Counted from the stretch's first letter, positions 9,495 through 23,689 are shown. The stretch is 64,000 bases of DNA from Allolobophora icterica (GCA_963556255.1 OY744610.1:64504283-64568282); one strand, 5' to 3'. Translations and numbers: made by a program. Notes: a model not told the origin generated them from the letters alone.

Positions 9495-10889
9495 AATTAT
9501 TGTATAAATGTATAAACACTTTGTTTGAAAAGTGTTTTATCTGCAACCTATATTTCGGTTTAGTCAATTACCTGGCAGATAGATGATTAATATAAACAGT
9601 GAAAACTGTGACAAAATATTTTATCAATACGCGTCAACGGCCTTTGATACCAACAGATGCTGTTAAAACACTGAATAATTCGATGATTTAAAGACACCTT
9701 TAAAATGGTTCTTCTCATTGCTATGTATGTTCAACCGTGACCATTTTGTAATAAGTTAGGCTCTAGTTACTGGTCGCGCAAAACTGTTGTGCTTATTTGC
9801 AACTAATTCAAATAGTGTTTCTACTGTTTCATTGCAACAGATGATGTCACCTCATTATCATATTACAAGAATCACGGTTAACTGTACGCACTAGCCTACA
9901 TGTCACAACTTGTTTTCAACTATTGCCCTTAAGTTGTAACTGTAATTATAATTGAAAATTTATATAGCGCTACTTCCAGAGAGACTTTCAACCTCACAAT
10001 GAAACCACGATCAAACAAGAGTTTGCGGAAAAGAGACAGAGGCTGAGGAGTTCATGTCACGGGTTATTAGGCAAGGTTATTCCAGGAGGATGGGCCGACC
10101 ACAGCAAAACTTCTGTTTTAGACCGTGGAGGTTAATAATCTAATAATAATCATTTTCTTTAGTTAAGCGCCTGCAAACGCACTGCGCTGTACAGTGAACA
10201 TAAATATAGTAGAAACGGCAGCCACGCAGGGCGCCTCACATACTTGTATTAAGTAGAAGCACATGATAACAGTTTCACAGGAGTCGAATATAACTGTTCA
10301 TGCGGCAGCCAACATACGGCGCCACTCAAGGCCTACTATTCATATAACCACCGCCGCCACCTAGCGAGTGGAAGGCTGAATAAACCTTACGGGTGACTAC
10401 GGGGTTCGATCTTGGTACCTAATAGGCTACAGCTCTTCACGCCAGTGTGTTGTCCATTACTTTACGGGGGCCCCCTCTCTGGTTGGGGTCGGTGGCACGT
10501 TGGCAGACAATGCTCAAAATATACCGGTCGCTTTTATTAGTTTATCAATAGCGCCGGTGATAAAAAAAATATTGCACAAGGCATCCACCGATGGTACACC
10601 AAAACCAAGCCGTTGTCAGGTCAATATCCAGATGATCAGGGAAGATTTGTTAAGGTAATTTTAAATTTGCTCTCTTCAACCTTCATTTGGTTTTACGTAT
10701 ACAGTCAATTTAACCTATAAATGAATGCTATAGTAAATTTTTTAAACTCTGCTTTCACACCTTTAAATCGGTTGATTTCCAGAATATAAATAATTCATTT
10801 CAGTCGCGCAAGCACTTTAAATTGAATCTAAAATTATTGGAAGCACATGATTTAACTCCGTGACTACGGTAAACCCAGTCCCCGTAGGT
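9495..10889. other. repeat-rich DNA without a gene
   Basis: Contains the dispersed AGACACCTTTAAAATGG copy (9690), a TATAGCGCTACTTCC fragment (9960), and a repeat with AAGCGCCTGCAAACGCACTGC (10160) that recurs at 30886-30912. At about 10410 there is a tRNA-like minus-strand box B (GGTTCGATC). I see no open frame with domain character. Confidence 0.45.
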
Positions 10890-11060
10890 ATGTAGGTAAA
10901 TAAATTAGTGAGTAGGTGAGTAAGTAATTAAATAAGTACGTAGGTAAGTAAGTAAGTAAGTAAGTAAGTATGTAAGTAAGTAAGTAAGTAAGTAGGTAGG
11001 TTGGTAGATAAGTAGGTAAATAGGTAGGTAAATGGGTAGGTAAGTAAGTAATTAAGTGAA
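10890..11060 (+). repeat. (GTAA)n / (GTAG)n degenerate tetranucleotide array
   Basis: Tandem AAGT/AGGT tetramers, about 170 bp, with substitutions such as GTAGGTTGGTAG. Confidence 0.9.
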
Positions 11061-11262
11061 TTAATTAGCAAGAGTCTTACGTCTTGTGAATGTGTCTAGT
11101 TCTGCTTCGTCGCGTCGACTGGCGCCTTGCTGCGACTGTTTTCGAAACAACCAAAGCAAACGAATTAATTAGAAGAAATCAATTAATTCATAACCAGCAG
11201 CGAATCATAGAATTAATGAGCGGAAAAGTAGGAATAAATACGAGCGAATATATTCACCAGAA

Positions 11263-12130
11263 AGACAGACAGACAAAGAAACAGAGAGACAGAGAGAGAC
11301 ACACAGAGAGAGACAGAGACGATGTGTCATGTCGTGTGTGTTTGTATGTGTGTGTGTGCTAATTGAACGGGGTAAACCAATGCAACGGATACACGTGGAT
11401 GATGATGATGATTATCATGATAATGATGATTACGACGATGACGATGATACTGATGATGATGATGAGGAGAAGGAGGAGGAGCAGGAGGAGGAGGAGCAGG
11501 AGGAGGAGGAGGAGGAGGAGGAGAAGGCAGGATGGGAGAACAAAAGAAAAATAGGAAGAACTTGGAGACCAAGTACAACAATAAGAACAAGAGGAACACT
11601 ATAAAAAGTAGGAGGGAGAATAAGAAGAGGGAACGAAGGAAGAGGATGAGCAGGAGACCAAGAATAGGAGGAGGAAGAGAAGGAGGAGGAGGAGGAGAAG
11701 GAGGGGAGGAGGAGAAGGAGGAGGATGAGAGGAGGAGATGGAAAAAGAGGAGAAGGAGGAGGAGGAATAAGATCGTGAGAGGAGAGGATTGAAGAGCGAC
11801 GGAAGGATGAACGAATCCCGTGAGAATCGAAAGAGATCAGAAATTGAAGAATAAAATGAGACTACATAACAGAGAGAAATAGATAAAGAGAGATAAAGAA
11901 AGTGATATAAAAACAGTGATATATAGAGATGGATTCAATCATTCAAACATATACAGACAGACAGACAGACAAAGAGATATAGAGATATAGATACATGTAT
12001 ATACTTATAGAAACGACACGGCAGAGATAGAAAGAGACAGACAGACAGACAGACAGAGATAGAGCGAGAGAGGCAGAGATAACTGTAAACTGATAGATAG
12101 ATAGAGAGAGACAGAGAGACAGAGATGAGA
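11263..12130 (+). repeat. purine-rich low-complexity tract
   Basis: Successive blocks of GACAGA, (GTGT), (GATGAT), (GAGGAG) and (GACAGACA)/(GATAGA) run almost entirely in purines on the plus strand. Both-strand frames encoding Asp/Glu or Arg/Lys runs (11329-11792) are explained by this composition. Confidence 0.85.
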
Positions 12131-12790
<660 letters not shown>

Positions 12791-13194
12791 GTATCTCTGA
12801 CATGGCAAGGCGCCTTGCCTTGTCAGAAAAACAAATAGGGAGAAAGGCAAGTCATTGCAATTCAAGGCAAGGAAATACAAAGCGGAGCAAGGCAAGATGA
12901 AGCGAGGCATTTGAAATAAATCTCTATCAAAGAGTTGGAGAGTTCTATAGTAATGTAACTATTCTGTAACTGAGTATTTCTGTAGACCCTCCTTTAGCAG
13001 AGACAGACCTTGTCGGCTGTCGCTGCACTGCTTCGATAAGTTGGCTCCGGCTGAAAGAAGACCAGCAAACTAATTAACCAGTTTATTAAATTATCTACTA
13101 ATTGTTTTATTTATTCGCCTCTATTGTTGTCATTGCAGTTGTAGTGGAGCAATATGTAACACAGGCGATATTTAACATATTAATATGAAGAAGT
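12791..13194. other. spacer with GGCAAGG repeats
   Basis: 12803-12910 holds irregular copies of AAGGCAAG, including an inverted GGCAAGGCGCCTTGCC palindrome at about 12804-12819. The rest is unique and non-coding in appearance. Confidence 0.5.
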
Positions 13195-13680
13195 GTAATA
13201 TGAAATATGTAAAAAATTTAATTTAGAGAATAAAGACCAATTGTTACGTCACTTCAATTGTGAAACAAGTCTATTAATAATTTTAAGTTAGAGACTATAT
13301 GCCCATTGCTACGTCACCTAAGTTAATGAAACACGTTTATTCTTGCCAATTTTAAATTTAGAAAATAAAGGCCTACTGTTACGTCACTTCAATTATGAAA
13401 CAGGTCTATTATTAATAATCTTAAATTTAGGGTATAAAGGCCTATTGTTACGTCACTTTAATTAAATGAACCGCTTCTATTATTAATCATTTTTAATGAG
13501 AGAATAAAGCCTCATAGTTACGTCACTTTAAGTATGAAACACGTCAATCATTAAAATTTAAATTTAGAGAATAGAGGACTATTGTTACGTTGATTCAATT
13601 ACAAAATAAGCCTATTATTAGTAATTTTAGATTTTAAGAATAAAGGCCTACTATTACGTCACTTCAATTACGAATTGTTC
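13195..13680 (+). repeat. 69-bp degenerate tandem repeat with TTACGTCAC boxes
   Basis: Seven units spaced 65-70 bp, each carrying TTACGTCACTTCAATT or a close variant (starts near 13244, 13309, 13379, 13448, 13518, 13585, 13654). Preceding each is AATAAAGGCCTA or similar. The box is the most conserved part; on the minus strand it reads GTGACGTAA, a CRE/ATF-like site. Confidence 0.85.
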
Positions 13681-13833
13681 AATTATTATTAGTATTCTCT
13701 ACACTTCTATGGTGATAAGAATCGTCGCCATGTTTACTGACCGTTAAGTAATCATCATCGTCGCTGTGTATTTTGCTGTTAAAGAAACGAAAGAATGGAA
13801 TTAAAACGAGGTAAAGAGTCACATTTTATATTG

Positions 13834-15535
13834 GATGTTGCGATAGTCTAGTAGGTAGGAGGGAGAATGGGATGTTGCGATAGTCTAGTAGGTAGGAGGG
13901 AGAATGGGATGTTGCGATAGTCTAGTAGGTAGGAGGGAGAATGGGATGTTGCAATAGTCTAGTAGGTAGGAGGGAGAATGGGATGTTGCAATAGTCTAGT
14001 AGGTAGGAGGGAGAATGGGATGTTGCAATAGTCTAGTAGGTAGGAGGGAGAATGGGATGTTGCAATAGTCTAGTAGGTAGGAGGGAGAATGGGATGTTGC
14101 GATAGTCTATTAGGTAACAAGGAGAATGGGATGTTGCGATAGTCTAGTAGGTAGGAGGGAGAATGGGATGTTGCGATAGTCTAGTAGGTAGGAGGGAGAA
14201 TGGGATGTTGCGATAGTCTATTAGGTAACAAGGAGAATGGGATGTTGCGATAGTCTAGTAGGTAGGAGGGAGAATGGGATGTTGCGATAGTCTAGTAGGT
14301 AGGAGGGAGAATGGGATGTTGCGATAGTCTATTAGGTAACAAGGAGAATGGGATGTTGCGATAGTCTAGTAGGTAGGAGGGAGAATGGGATGTTGCGATA
14401 GTCTAGTAGGTAGGAGGGAGAATGGGATGTTGCGATAGTCTATTAGGTAACAAGGAGAATGGGATGTTGCGATAGTCTAGTAGGTAGGAGGGAGAATGGG
14501 ATGTTGCGATAGTCTATTAGGTAACAAGGAGAATGGGATGTTGCGATAGTCTAGTAGGTAGGAGGGAGAATGGGATGTTGCGATAGTCTAGTAGGTAGGA
14601 GGGAGAATGGGATGTTGCGATAGTCTATTAGGTAACAAGGAGAATGGGATGTTGCGATAGTCTAGTAGGTAGGAGGGAGAATGGGATGTTGCGATAGTCT
14701 AGTAGGTAGGAGGGAGAATGGGATGTTGCGATAGTCTAGTAGGTAGGAGGGAGAATGGGATGTTGCGATAGTCTAGTAGGTAGGAGGGAGAATGGGATGT
14801 TGCAATAGTCTAGTAGGTAGGAGGGAGAATGGGATGTTGCAATAGTCTAGTAGGTAGGAGGGAGAATGGGATGTTGCAATAGTCTAGTAGGTAGGAGGGA
14901 GAATGGGATGTTGCAATAGTCTAATAGGTAGGAGGGAGAATGGGATGTTGCAATAGTCTAGTAGGTAGGAGGGAGAATGGGATGTTGCGATAGTCTAGTA
15001 GGTAACAAGGAGAATGGGATGTTGCGATAGTCTAGTAGGTAGGAGGGAGAATGGGATGTTGCGATAGTCTAGTAGGTAGGAGGGAGAATGGGATGTTGCG
15101 ATAGTCTATTAGGTAACAAGGAGAATGGGATGTTGCGATAGTCTAGTAGGTAGGAGGGAGAATGGGATGTTGCGATAGTCTAGTAGGTAGGAGGGAGAAT
15201 GGGATGTTGCGATAGTCTAGTAGGTAGGAGGGAGAATGGGATGTTGCGATAGTCTAGTAGGTAGGAGGGAGAATGGGATGTTGCAATAGTCTAGTAGGTA
15301 GGAGGGAGAATGGGATGTTGCGATAGTCTATTAGGTAACAAGGAGAATGGGATGTTGCGATAGTCTAGTAGGTAGGAGGGAGAATGGGATGTTGCGATAG
15401 TCTAGTAGGTAGGAGGGAGAATGGGATGTTGCGATAGTCTAGTAGGTAGGAGGGAGAATGGGATGTTGCGATAGTCTAGTAGGCAGGAGGGAGAATGGGA
15501 TGTTGCGATAGTCTAGTAGGTATAAGGGAGAAGGG
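13834..15535 (+). repeat. 37-bp minisatellite, 46 copies
   Basis: The unit starts GATGTTGCGATAGTCTAGTA and continues GGTAGGAGGGAGAATGG. All 46 units are exactly 37 bp. Three main variants occur: R (GCGATAG, GGTAGGAGGG), Y (GCAATAG) and C (TCTATTAGGTAACAAGG). Order: RRR YYYY C RR C RR C RR C R C RR C RRRR YYYYY C' RR C RRRR Y C RRRR and one degenerate last unit. The repeated C-R-R block forms a 111-bp higher-order unit. Confidence 0.97.
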
Positions 15536-15584
15536 AAGGGAACAGAGGATCGGTCACAACCACTTTATGGGGCAAAGTTTCGCA

Positions 15585-15895
15585 CGTGGCTGAGACAGAG
15601 AGATAGTACTCTATGGAATTTTCAACAGTCCCTTAAGTTTAGCTAGCCCTGCGGCACTCATGGGTATGAAGTGTTAGCGACTTCAGTTTCTTAGCCTCGG
15701 CATATGAGAGCGTGTGGCCAGTCCTCTCCCTCCGATAGTGCACGGTCAGTGTGCTCATCATAGCTGAGTTGGCTATGGGCTCAGATGGAGCAGAAATCTC
15801 TCAACCAATTTCTGCCCTGGCGGGGAATTGAATCCCGACCTCTCAATTGACAGTCCAGCGCGCTAATCACTACACAATCGAGTACCCCCTATGAG
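15585..15895 (-). repeat. SINE-B copy with tRNA-like head
   Basis: On the minus strand: ATTGTGTAGTGATTAGCGCG (box A region), then GGTCGGGATTCAATTCCCCG (box B), then a body containing CAGAAATTGGTTGAGAGATT, CTATGATGAGCACACTGACC and the CTTCATACCCATGAGTGCC end. The body order matches the SINE-B copies at 6955, 40135 and 48738. Confidence 0.65.
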
Positions 15896-16446
15896 CAATC
15901 CAAAACAGATGAGCTTTACATTGAGCACGAAATGATAAAACATTACGTGGACTCAGTGTGGCATGGGCGCCAAATATACTCAGAAGTTGCAGTTCACGAA
16001 CCTGCTCATGACTGTAGGTCACGAAACTTTCTACTCAGGTAAAGAAAGCTTGTAACTCCGTTAGTTCCAGAGATAAGGTTGAGAACCAACTCGCTTCAAT
16101 TTCACTGCGAAAAGAAATTGCTCAAATACGATTGACACAGAATCCTGCTTTCACGAAACTGTCCTTAACTCGTTTTGCGAGTGACATTTGATCTCTTAGT
16201 AACCACGGTAAACAATCGCGTAGCCAAGGCTCTTTAAAGCTCTCGAGTCACGTGGTAGCTATACCAAGTCGAAGTGTCTAACGTTAATTATATCGAAAAT
16301 CTAATTGATTGATACATTGCTTATAAGATGTCCACACAAATTTGTCTTGGCTGTCCACGATGCTAATCATATTTGGTCAATGGAGAGAAACAACTTGAAG
16401 AACCATAACGTCCACATCTACATGAACTTGAGATTCTATATATGTA
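15896..16446. other. unique spacer, no gene seen
   Basis: Mixed-composition DNA with stops in every frame and no recognisable repeat. Confidence 0.4.
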
Positions 16447-16523
16447 TGTATATGTAATTTATATGAATATTATATAATATGTATATATATATATACATAT
16501 TATATAATATTCATATAAATTAC

Positions 16524-16530
<7 letters not shown>
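16447..16530. repeat. perfect AT palindrome, 42-bp arms, no loop
   Basis: The arms 16447-16488 and 16489-16530 are exact reverse complements. Each contains TGTATATGTAATTTATATGA. It directly abuts the (AT)n tract that follows and could extrude as a cruciform. Confidence 0.92.

Positions 16531-16610
<80 letters not shown>
16526..16610. repeat. (AT)n microsatellite
   Basis: About 42 uninterrupted AT dinucleotides adjoining the palindrome. Confidence 0.97.
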
Positions 16611-16614
<4 letters not shown>

Positions 16615-16862
16615 AACGAAAACTATTTCGATTAAGAGGTTTCATCATATCACAGCAGTAAACGGATAGCTTTAGTTACCAAGTTAATTATCTGCACTTA
16701 ATTATACTCATACACACACATACCCACATCGATATATATATATATATAAATATATATATAGGCTATATATACACATACGTATAAATACAATATACATATA
16801 GACATAACATACATATAAACATAGCATACTTGCAGACACACGTACCTACATATATATAATTC

Positions 16863-17801
<939 letters not shown>

Positions 17802-17970
17802 CAGGGGCGTCTACACCATAGAAACCTTGCAGCAAATGCTCCCTCCAAGTAATAGGGGGAAGATCTGTCAGTGTGTGTGTGCCACCATTTTAGGGGGAAG
17901 GAAAGGGATGGGGGAAGAAGTGGTGGAAAGGGACGTTGCTCCAATGACTTAAGGGGGATAGACGCTCCTG
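17802..17970. mobile_element. hAT-like MITE, copy 1
   Basis: The 169-bp element starts CAGGGGCGTCTACACC and ends ...TAGACGCTCCTG, giving a 12-bp TIR with one mismatch. It is flanked by a perfect 8-bp duplication CTTGTCTC (17794-17801 and 17971-17978). CAGGG-type ends and an 8-bp TSD are hAT hallmarks. It is clearly homologous to 32065-32232. It has no coding capacity. Confidence 0.82.
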
Positions 17971-18232
17971 CTTGTCTCTGCATTGTTTTTGCATTGTCTG
18001 TGCATTGTCATTGGATGACGTCTGTAAATCTGATCAATCGATAAAATAATAATTTCGAATCGGTTGATAATGACTGAGTTGACGCCTGGAAAACATCGAT
18101 AAACCAATCACCCCGAGGAAAAGGCGGGAACAGGATGGGTGGGGTGATAGAGGACGGAGAGGAGGTCTTCTCTGTCTGTCTCTGTCTGTATGTCTCTGTC
18201 TCTCTCTATCTCTGTCTCTCTCTCTCTTTATC

Positions 18233-18276
<44 letters not shown>

Positions 18277-20374
18277 CATCTCTCTCAGTGTCTCTCTGTG
18301 TCTCTGTCTGTCTGTCTGTCTCTGTCTGTCTCTATCTCTCTCTAATTGTATACAAATAAACACACACACATTTCTCTGTCTCTTTCTCACTTTTATGACT
18401 CTCTGTCTGTGTGTCACACTCTAAGTTATTCTGCCTGTCCCTCTCTCGCTGCGCTGCGCTGCGTCTTGTCTGGTTTGACCTCCATCCGTCCGTCCGGGTG
18501 TGACTTCGTCTGTCCTTCCTTCTCTCCCTTCCTGCGTCCGTCCTCCCTTCCGTCCGTCCGTCCTTCTGTCCCTCCCTCGCCCACAGGGAGGGGTCCGGCG
18601 TATCCGTCGATAGCCCTCCATACAATCTCTAATTAGCCTTTTGCAGTCGTTGTTGAGTTATAAAACGCAAATCCCTATTAGCCTTCAGGCCTGCACCATC
18701 GCGGGGATGATTTTCCATCCTCAGCAGCCGATCATCTGAGGTGGGGGTGGCGACCAGAAGCCCCCGTCTCTCGGGAGAGGGGTGGGATGAGGGCCAGGCG
18801 GCGTGTGGTCTGTGTCTGAGATGCCACACCCCCGCTGCAATCGCCCCGCAACATTTTCTCTCGGGTGGGGATCGCGACCCCGAGACAATATTTCAGGATC
18901 ATTTCATGGTGCGCTAGTTTGGAGTCGTCTGCCTCTGTATCTGTGCATGTGTGTGTGTGTGTCTCTGTCTGTTTGGCTGTGTGGCTCTTTGTCTCACATT
19001 CTTTCTCCGTTTAAATGCCACTTTTGTCTCTTCGTGTCTAAGTATCTCTCTCTGTCTCTCTGTCTCTGTCAGTCTCTCTGTCTCTCATCCCATCCCATCT
19101 CTCTGTCTCTCTCTGTCTCTCCCTCCCTGTCTCTCTCTGTCTCTCTCTCCCTGTCTATCTGCATTTAACTCTATTCCTCTCAATAGTATCTCTCTTTGTC
19201 TCTCTGAGTCTTGGTCTCTCTTTCTGCTTCTCCCTCGGCATCTTTCTCTCCGTCTTTCCATCTCTCTTTCTCCCTGTCTTTCCTTTTCTGTCTCTCCGTC
19301 TGTGTCTTTCCCTCTGCCTCTCCATCTGTCTTTCTCTCTCTGTCTACCTGTCTGCCTGTCTGCCTGTCTGTCTCTCTCTTTCTCCCTGTCTCTCTCTGTC
19401 TCTTCCTCTCTGTCTCCCTCGCCTCCGTGAATCGACGACGCCTGGCGTTCGTCTAAATCTCAGCGGTGTTGTATTTGCATTGTGATAGATTAGACGTTGT
19501 CATGTATCGTCACCCTCTCTCCCTCTCCCTCCCTCCCTCCCTCACTCCCACCGCTCCCCTCCTCCCGCATCTCTTCTTCCCCCTCCCGCTGTCTGTCTGT
19601 CTGTTTGTCTATGTTTCTCGTTCCATCATCGTAATTCATCGAAACATCGATGTCCACTAATATCTCGCGTTATGATCGCCGGATCTGATCCTCACGTCTT
19701 CCCCTTCCAATTCCCCTTCCTCCTTCCTCCACCTCGTCCTATTCCTACTCTTCTCCTTCTTCTTCGTCCTTTTCCACTTTCTCCTTTTTCTTGTCCTACT
19801 CCTCCTCTTCTTTTTCTTTCCTCTTCCTCCCGAGTACTCTCCCTCCTCTTCCTCATCTTTATCGTCTTCCTCTTCTTCCTCCTCTTCCTCTTCCTCTCAG
19901 TACTCTTCCTAATGTTCACCTCTTCCTCTTCTTCCTCCTCTTTTTCCTATTCTTCCTCCTCCTCCTCTTCCTCTCAGTACTCGTCCTAATCTTCCCCTCT
20001 TCCTCCTCCTCCTCCTCTTTCTCCAGCTGGACAACAGACGCGAAATGCGTCGAATTATAATTGATTTTTCATTGGACTTTCTTGACAAGCGAAGGCGTCG
20101 CACGAGAGGGGCCACGGGGCAACGACCACCCCACTGTCGAACGACGGACGCACACATCCTCCCCACAGGCGCCGTGTCTGGTCAACGGAAGGAGAAGGGA
20201 CAGAGGGAGAGAGAGAGAGGCGGAAAGAGATAAAGAAGGAGAAATGAAACATAGAGAAGGAGGGAGGAAAGGAGAGAGAGACAGACAGAAAGAGACTGAG
20301 ACAGAGACAGAGAGAAATATTGAAAGAGAGAGCGAGAGATTAAAGGAAGGAGGAAATCAAACGAAGAGAAATAG

Positions 20375-20760
<386 letters not shown>

Positions 20761-20928
20761 ACAAGGGAGGATGGAAGGGAAAGGAGTAAGGAGGGAGGGA
20801 GGAAGGTTATGGCGTCGGAGGAATTGGTCGGACGTCGACGAGAAACTGTCAGCCGATGCGTCGATCTAGTTTCTCAGATCAGCGCCAATCGTAAAACGGC
20901 GAGAGAGACAGAGAGGGGCAGACAGATG

Positions 20929-20964
<36 letters not shown>

Positions 20965-21623
20965 TAGACATACAGAGACAGAGACAGAGGTGCACTGAGG
21001 GGGTCTAGAGACGATTGGGGAAAGATATCGACGGAGGTGGCCGCAAAATAGACAGATAGATGACGCTAGAGAGGGAGGTAGGGAGAGGGAGGCTATGAGG
21101 AGGGAGAGGAAGGGATGCCAGGAAGGAGGGGAGTCTCCAGGGACGCAGAGAGAGTGCAAGAAGAAAATCTCTAGACTGAAGACGTTATAGTTAGACCCAG
21201 TCCGCAAAACGCATCACCTCCCCTCCCCTCCCCTCCCTTCCTCTCTCTCTCTCTCTTTCTCTCTTTCTCACTCTCTTTCTCTTTCTCTCTCTCTCTTTTT
21301 TCTCTCTCTGTCTTTCTCCCTGTCTTTCTCTCTCTCTCTTTCTCTTTCTCTTTCTCTCTCTCCTTTTTTTCTCTCTCTCTTTCTCTCTCTCTCTTGCGTT
21401 CCTTCCCTCTTTTATTTCTCTCCCTCACTGTCTCCCTCTCTCCCTACTCTCTCCCCCTCTCTGTCTCTGCATCATATATCTCACTGTCACTTCTACGTTT
21501 CATCTTTGTCTTCAATTCGTCATCTTTTCTTCTCTCCTCCAAATGCTTATCGTCCCGCATGCACTTCCCTTCCTACTCCATGTCTTTAAGCCTCTTCCAT
21601 TAATTTCTTCTCCTTCTACGCAG

Positions 21624-21818
21624 TGTGACAATTGTAGAAAAAAAGACTTTGATGAGTGTGATCCATCACGTGGAGTTGAATATTTTATCGTATTTTGCAA
21701 ACTGAGAATATTCAAAAAAGAAAGCTTAAACTCTTTAAGTGATGACATCACCAAATTTATTAGAATACACAACAAACCAGATCACTACTTTATTAGTAAC
21801 CCAAAAAGTGAATTGTGA
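21624..21818 (+). CDS. possible terminal exon of an unrecognised gene
   Basis: A strong acceptor (TCTTCTCCTTCTACGCAG) precedes a 64-residue open stretch with normal amino-acid composition inside an otherwise low-complexity region: CDNCRKKDFDECDPSRGVEY, then IVFCKLRIFKKESLNSLSDD, and ending FISNPKSEL before TGA. It has two CxxC-like or paired cysteines at its start. I do not recognise the family, and no upstream exon of matching phase was found. It could be a fragment of a decayed element. Confidence 0.25.
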   Translation, partial: CDNCRKKDFDECDPSRGVEYFIVFCKLRIFKKESLNSLSDDITKFIRIHNKPDHYFISNPKSEL

Positions 21819-22801
21819 AGGAAAATGCTAAAATATATGCACAATATGATAACAGAGGAACGACTGAAGAGGTTGGAAACGACCCTTCCGTGGGGTGCAA
21901 TTAAGACTTATCTGTGGGGTCCTAAGAAAGGCTATGGGGGTTGAACTCCCAACCCATCGACAACTCTCATCCTGCTTAATCCTCCGACCCATCCCCATTT
22001 TTCTACCCGATTCCTATCTCCTTACTCCATTTATGGCTGACGCCGCCCTCCTACTATCTCCAGGCTTGGGACTGGCACTACTTGTCACTATTGGCACAGA
22101 AATGCAGAGACGGAATTCATTCTGTCTTCCTCTTCCTGTTGTAGTTACTCTAATCCTCTTCTTCTTCCTCCTCCTCATACTCCTCTTCTCATTCTCCTCC
22201 TCTTCCTCCTCCTTTCTCTTCTACTCTCAACCTCTTCTCCTATTTCTCCTCTTTTTCCTCCTTATACACCTCTTCCTCTTCATTTCCCCTTCTTCCTCCT
22301 CTTCCTATTCCCACTCTTCCACCACCTTCTCGTATATTCTTCCTCCTCCTTTTTCTTCCTATGATCGTACTCCTCGTCGTCCTTTTCCTCTTCCTACTTT
22401 TCTTCTTCTTCTTCCTCCTCTTCTTCCTCCTCCTCCTCCTCCTCCTCCTCCTCCCCATCGGAGATCTGAGCTTCCGAAAGTGGTGGCATCGATTTCATGT
22501 CCCTCCGATCAGATAGAGAAAGAGAGGAGAGAGAGAGGGAAGGAGAGACAGTGGCTCCCTCTGACGCCAAATCCCCATTTCGTTGGCTGTCTTCGTTCGG
22601 CGACCACAGCGCCACCTATGGGTCGACGGATTGACTGACCGACGGTGTCGCCCTCTGTCCGTCTCAACTGTCAACAGAGCAGAGCAATGACAACGTACAC
22701 ATCAACCACACAGACAGTCATAACTCACATGAATATGGATTCTATGCATGCATCCGATGACGATTTGAGCTACAAGAGATCGAGGGAGGGAAGACAGCGA
22801 C

Positions 22802-22838
<37 letters not shown>

Positions 22839-23244
22839 GAGACATATAGACAGAGACACACAAACAGAGAGGCACATAGACAGCCACCACAGGCATACAT
22901 ACATGGTTGCCTCGCTTCTTAGTCGTCACTTCTCTTTCTCGATATTATCGCTCTTTGTCCGTCTGTCTCTGTATATGAAATTATGTCTCTCTGTCTCTCT
23001 GTCTGTCTCTATGTTTTTCTGTCTGTCTGTGTCTATGTCTGTCTCTGCCTCTGTCTGTCTGTCTGTCTCTGTCTGTCTGTCTCTCTTTGTCTGTCTCTCT
23101 TTGTCTGTCTCTGTCTCTGTGTCTGTCTCTGTTTCTGTCTCTGTTTCTGCTTCTGTCTCTGTCTCTGTCTCTCTGTCTCTCTGTCTCTGTGTCTCTCTGT
23201 CTCTGTCTCTGTCGCTGTCTCTGTCTCTGTCTCTGTGTCTCTGT

Positions 23245-23360
<116 letters not shown>

Positions 23361-23689
23361 ACCCCTTCTTCTGCCCATCTGATTCGTCAAGAGAGAGACG
23401 TCGGTGTCGGAGGAGAGGACTGCGCTTCTATTCGGACAGGTTAGCCTATCACTCGCTGCACCTCGCTTGACAAATTGCTCACTTCGCCCGCCCATCCATC
23501 TCTCTATCTGTCCCTTCCTATCTACACTTCTATCCGTCTTCTCGTCTCTCCCTGAACGTCTTTCTACTCGTCTCTCCCTCTATGTCCTTCTCTTAGTCTG
23601 TTCCCATCTGTCCTTCTGACCGCCTCTTTCAGTCTCGATCCCTCCATTTATCTGTTTGTCCGTGCCTCCACTCTCTGACCGCATCCATC

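Noticed and set aside
13834..15535. CRISPR-like regular array
   Set aside because: Units are contiguous 37-mers with no unique spacers. This is a minisatellite in an animal genome.
22394..22615. Minus-strand frame with KSMPPLSEAQISDG followed by poly-Glu
   Set aside because: Most of it is translated (GAG)n. The short non-repeat part has no splice support, and the plus strand is also open.
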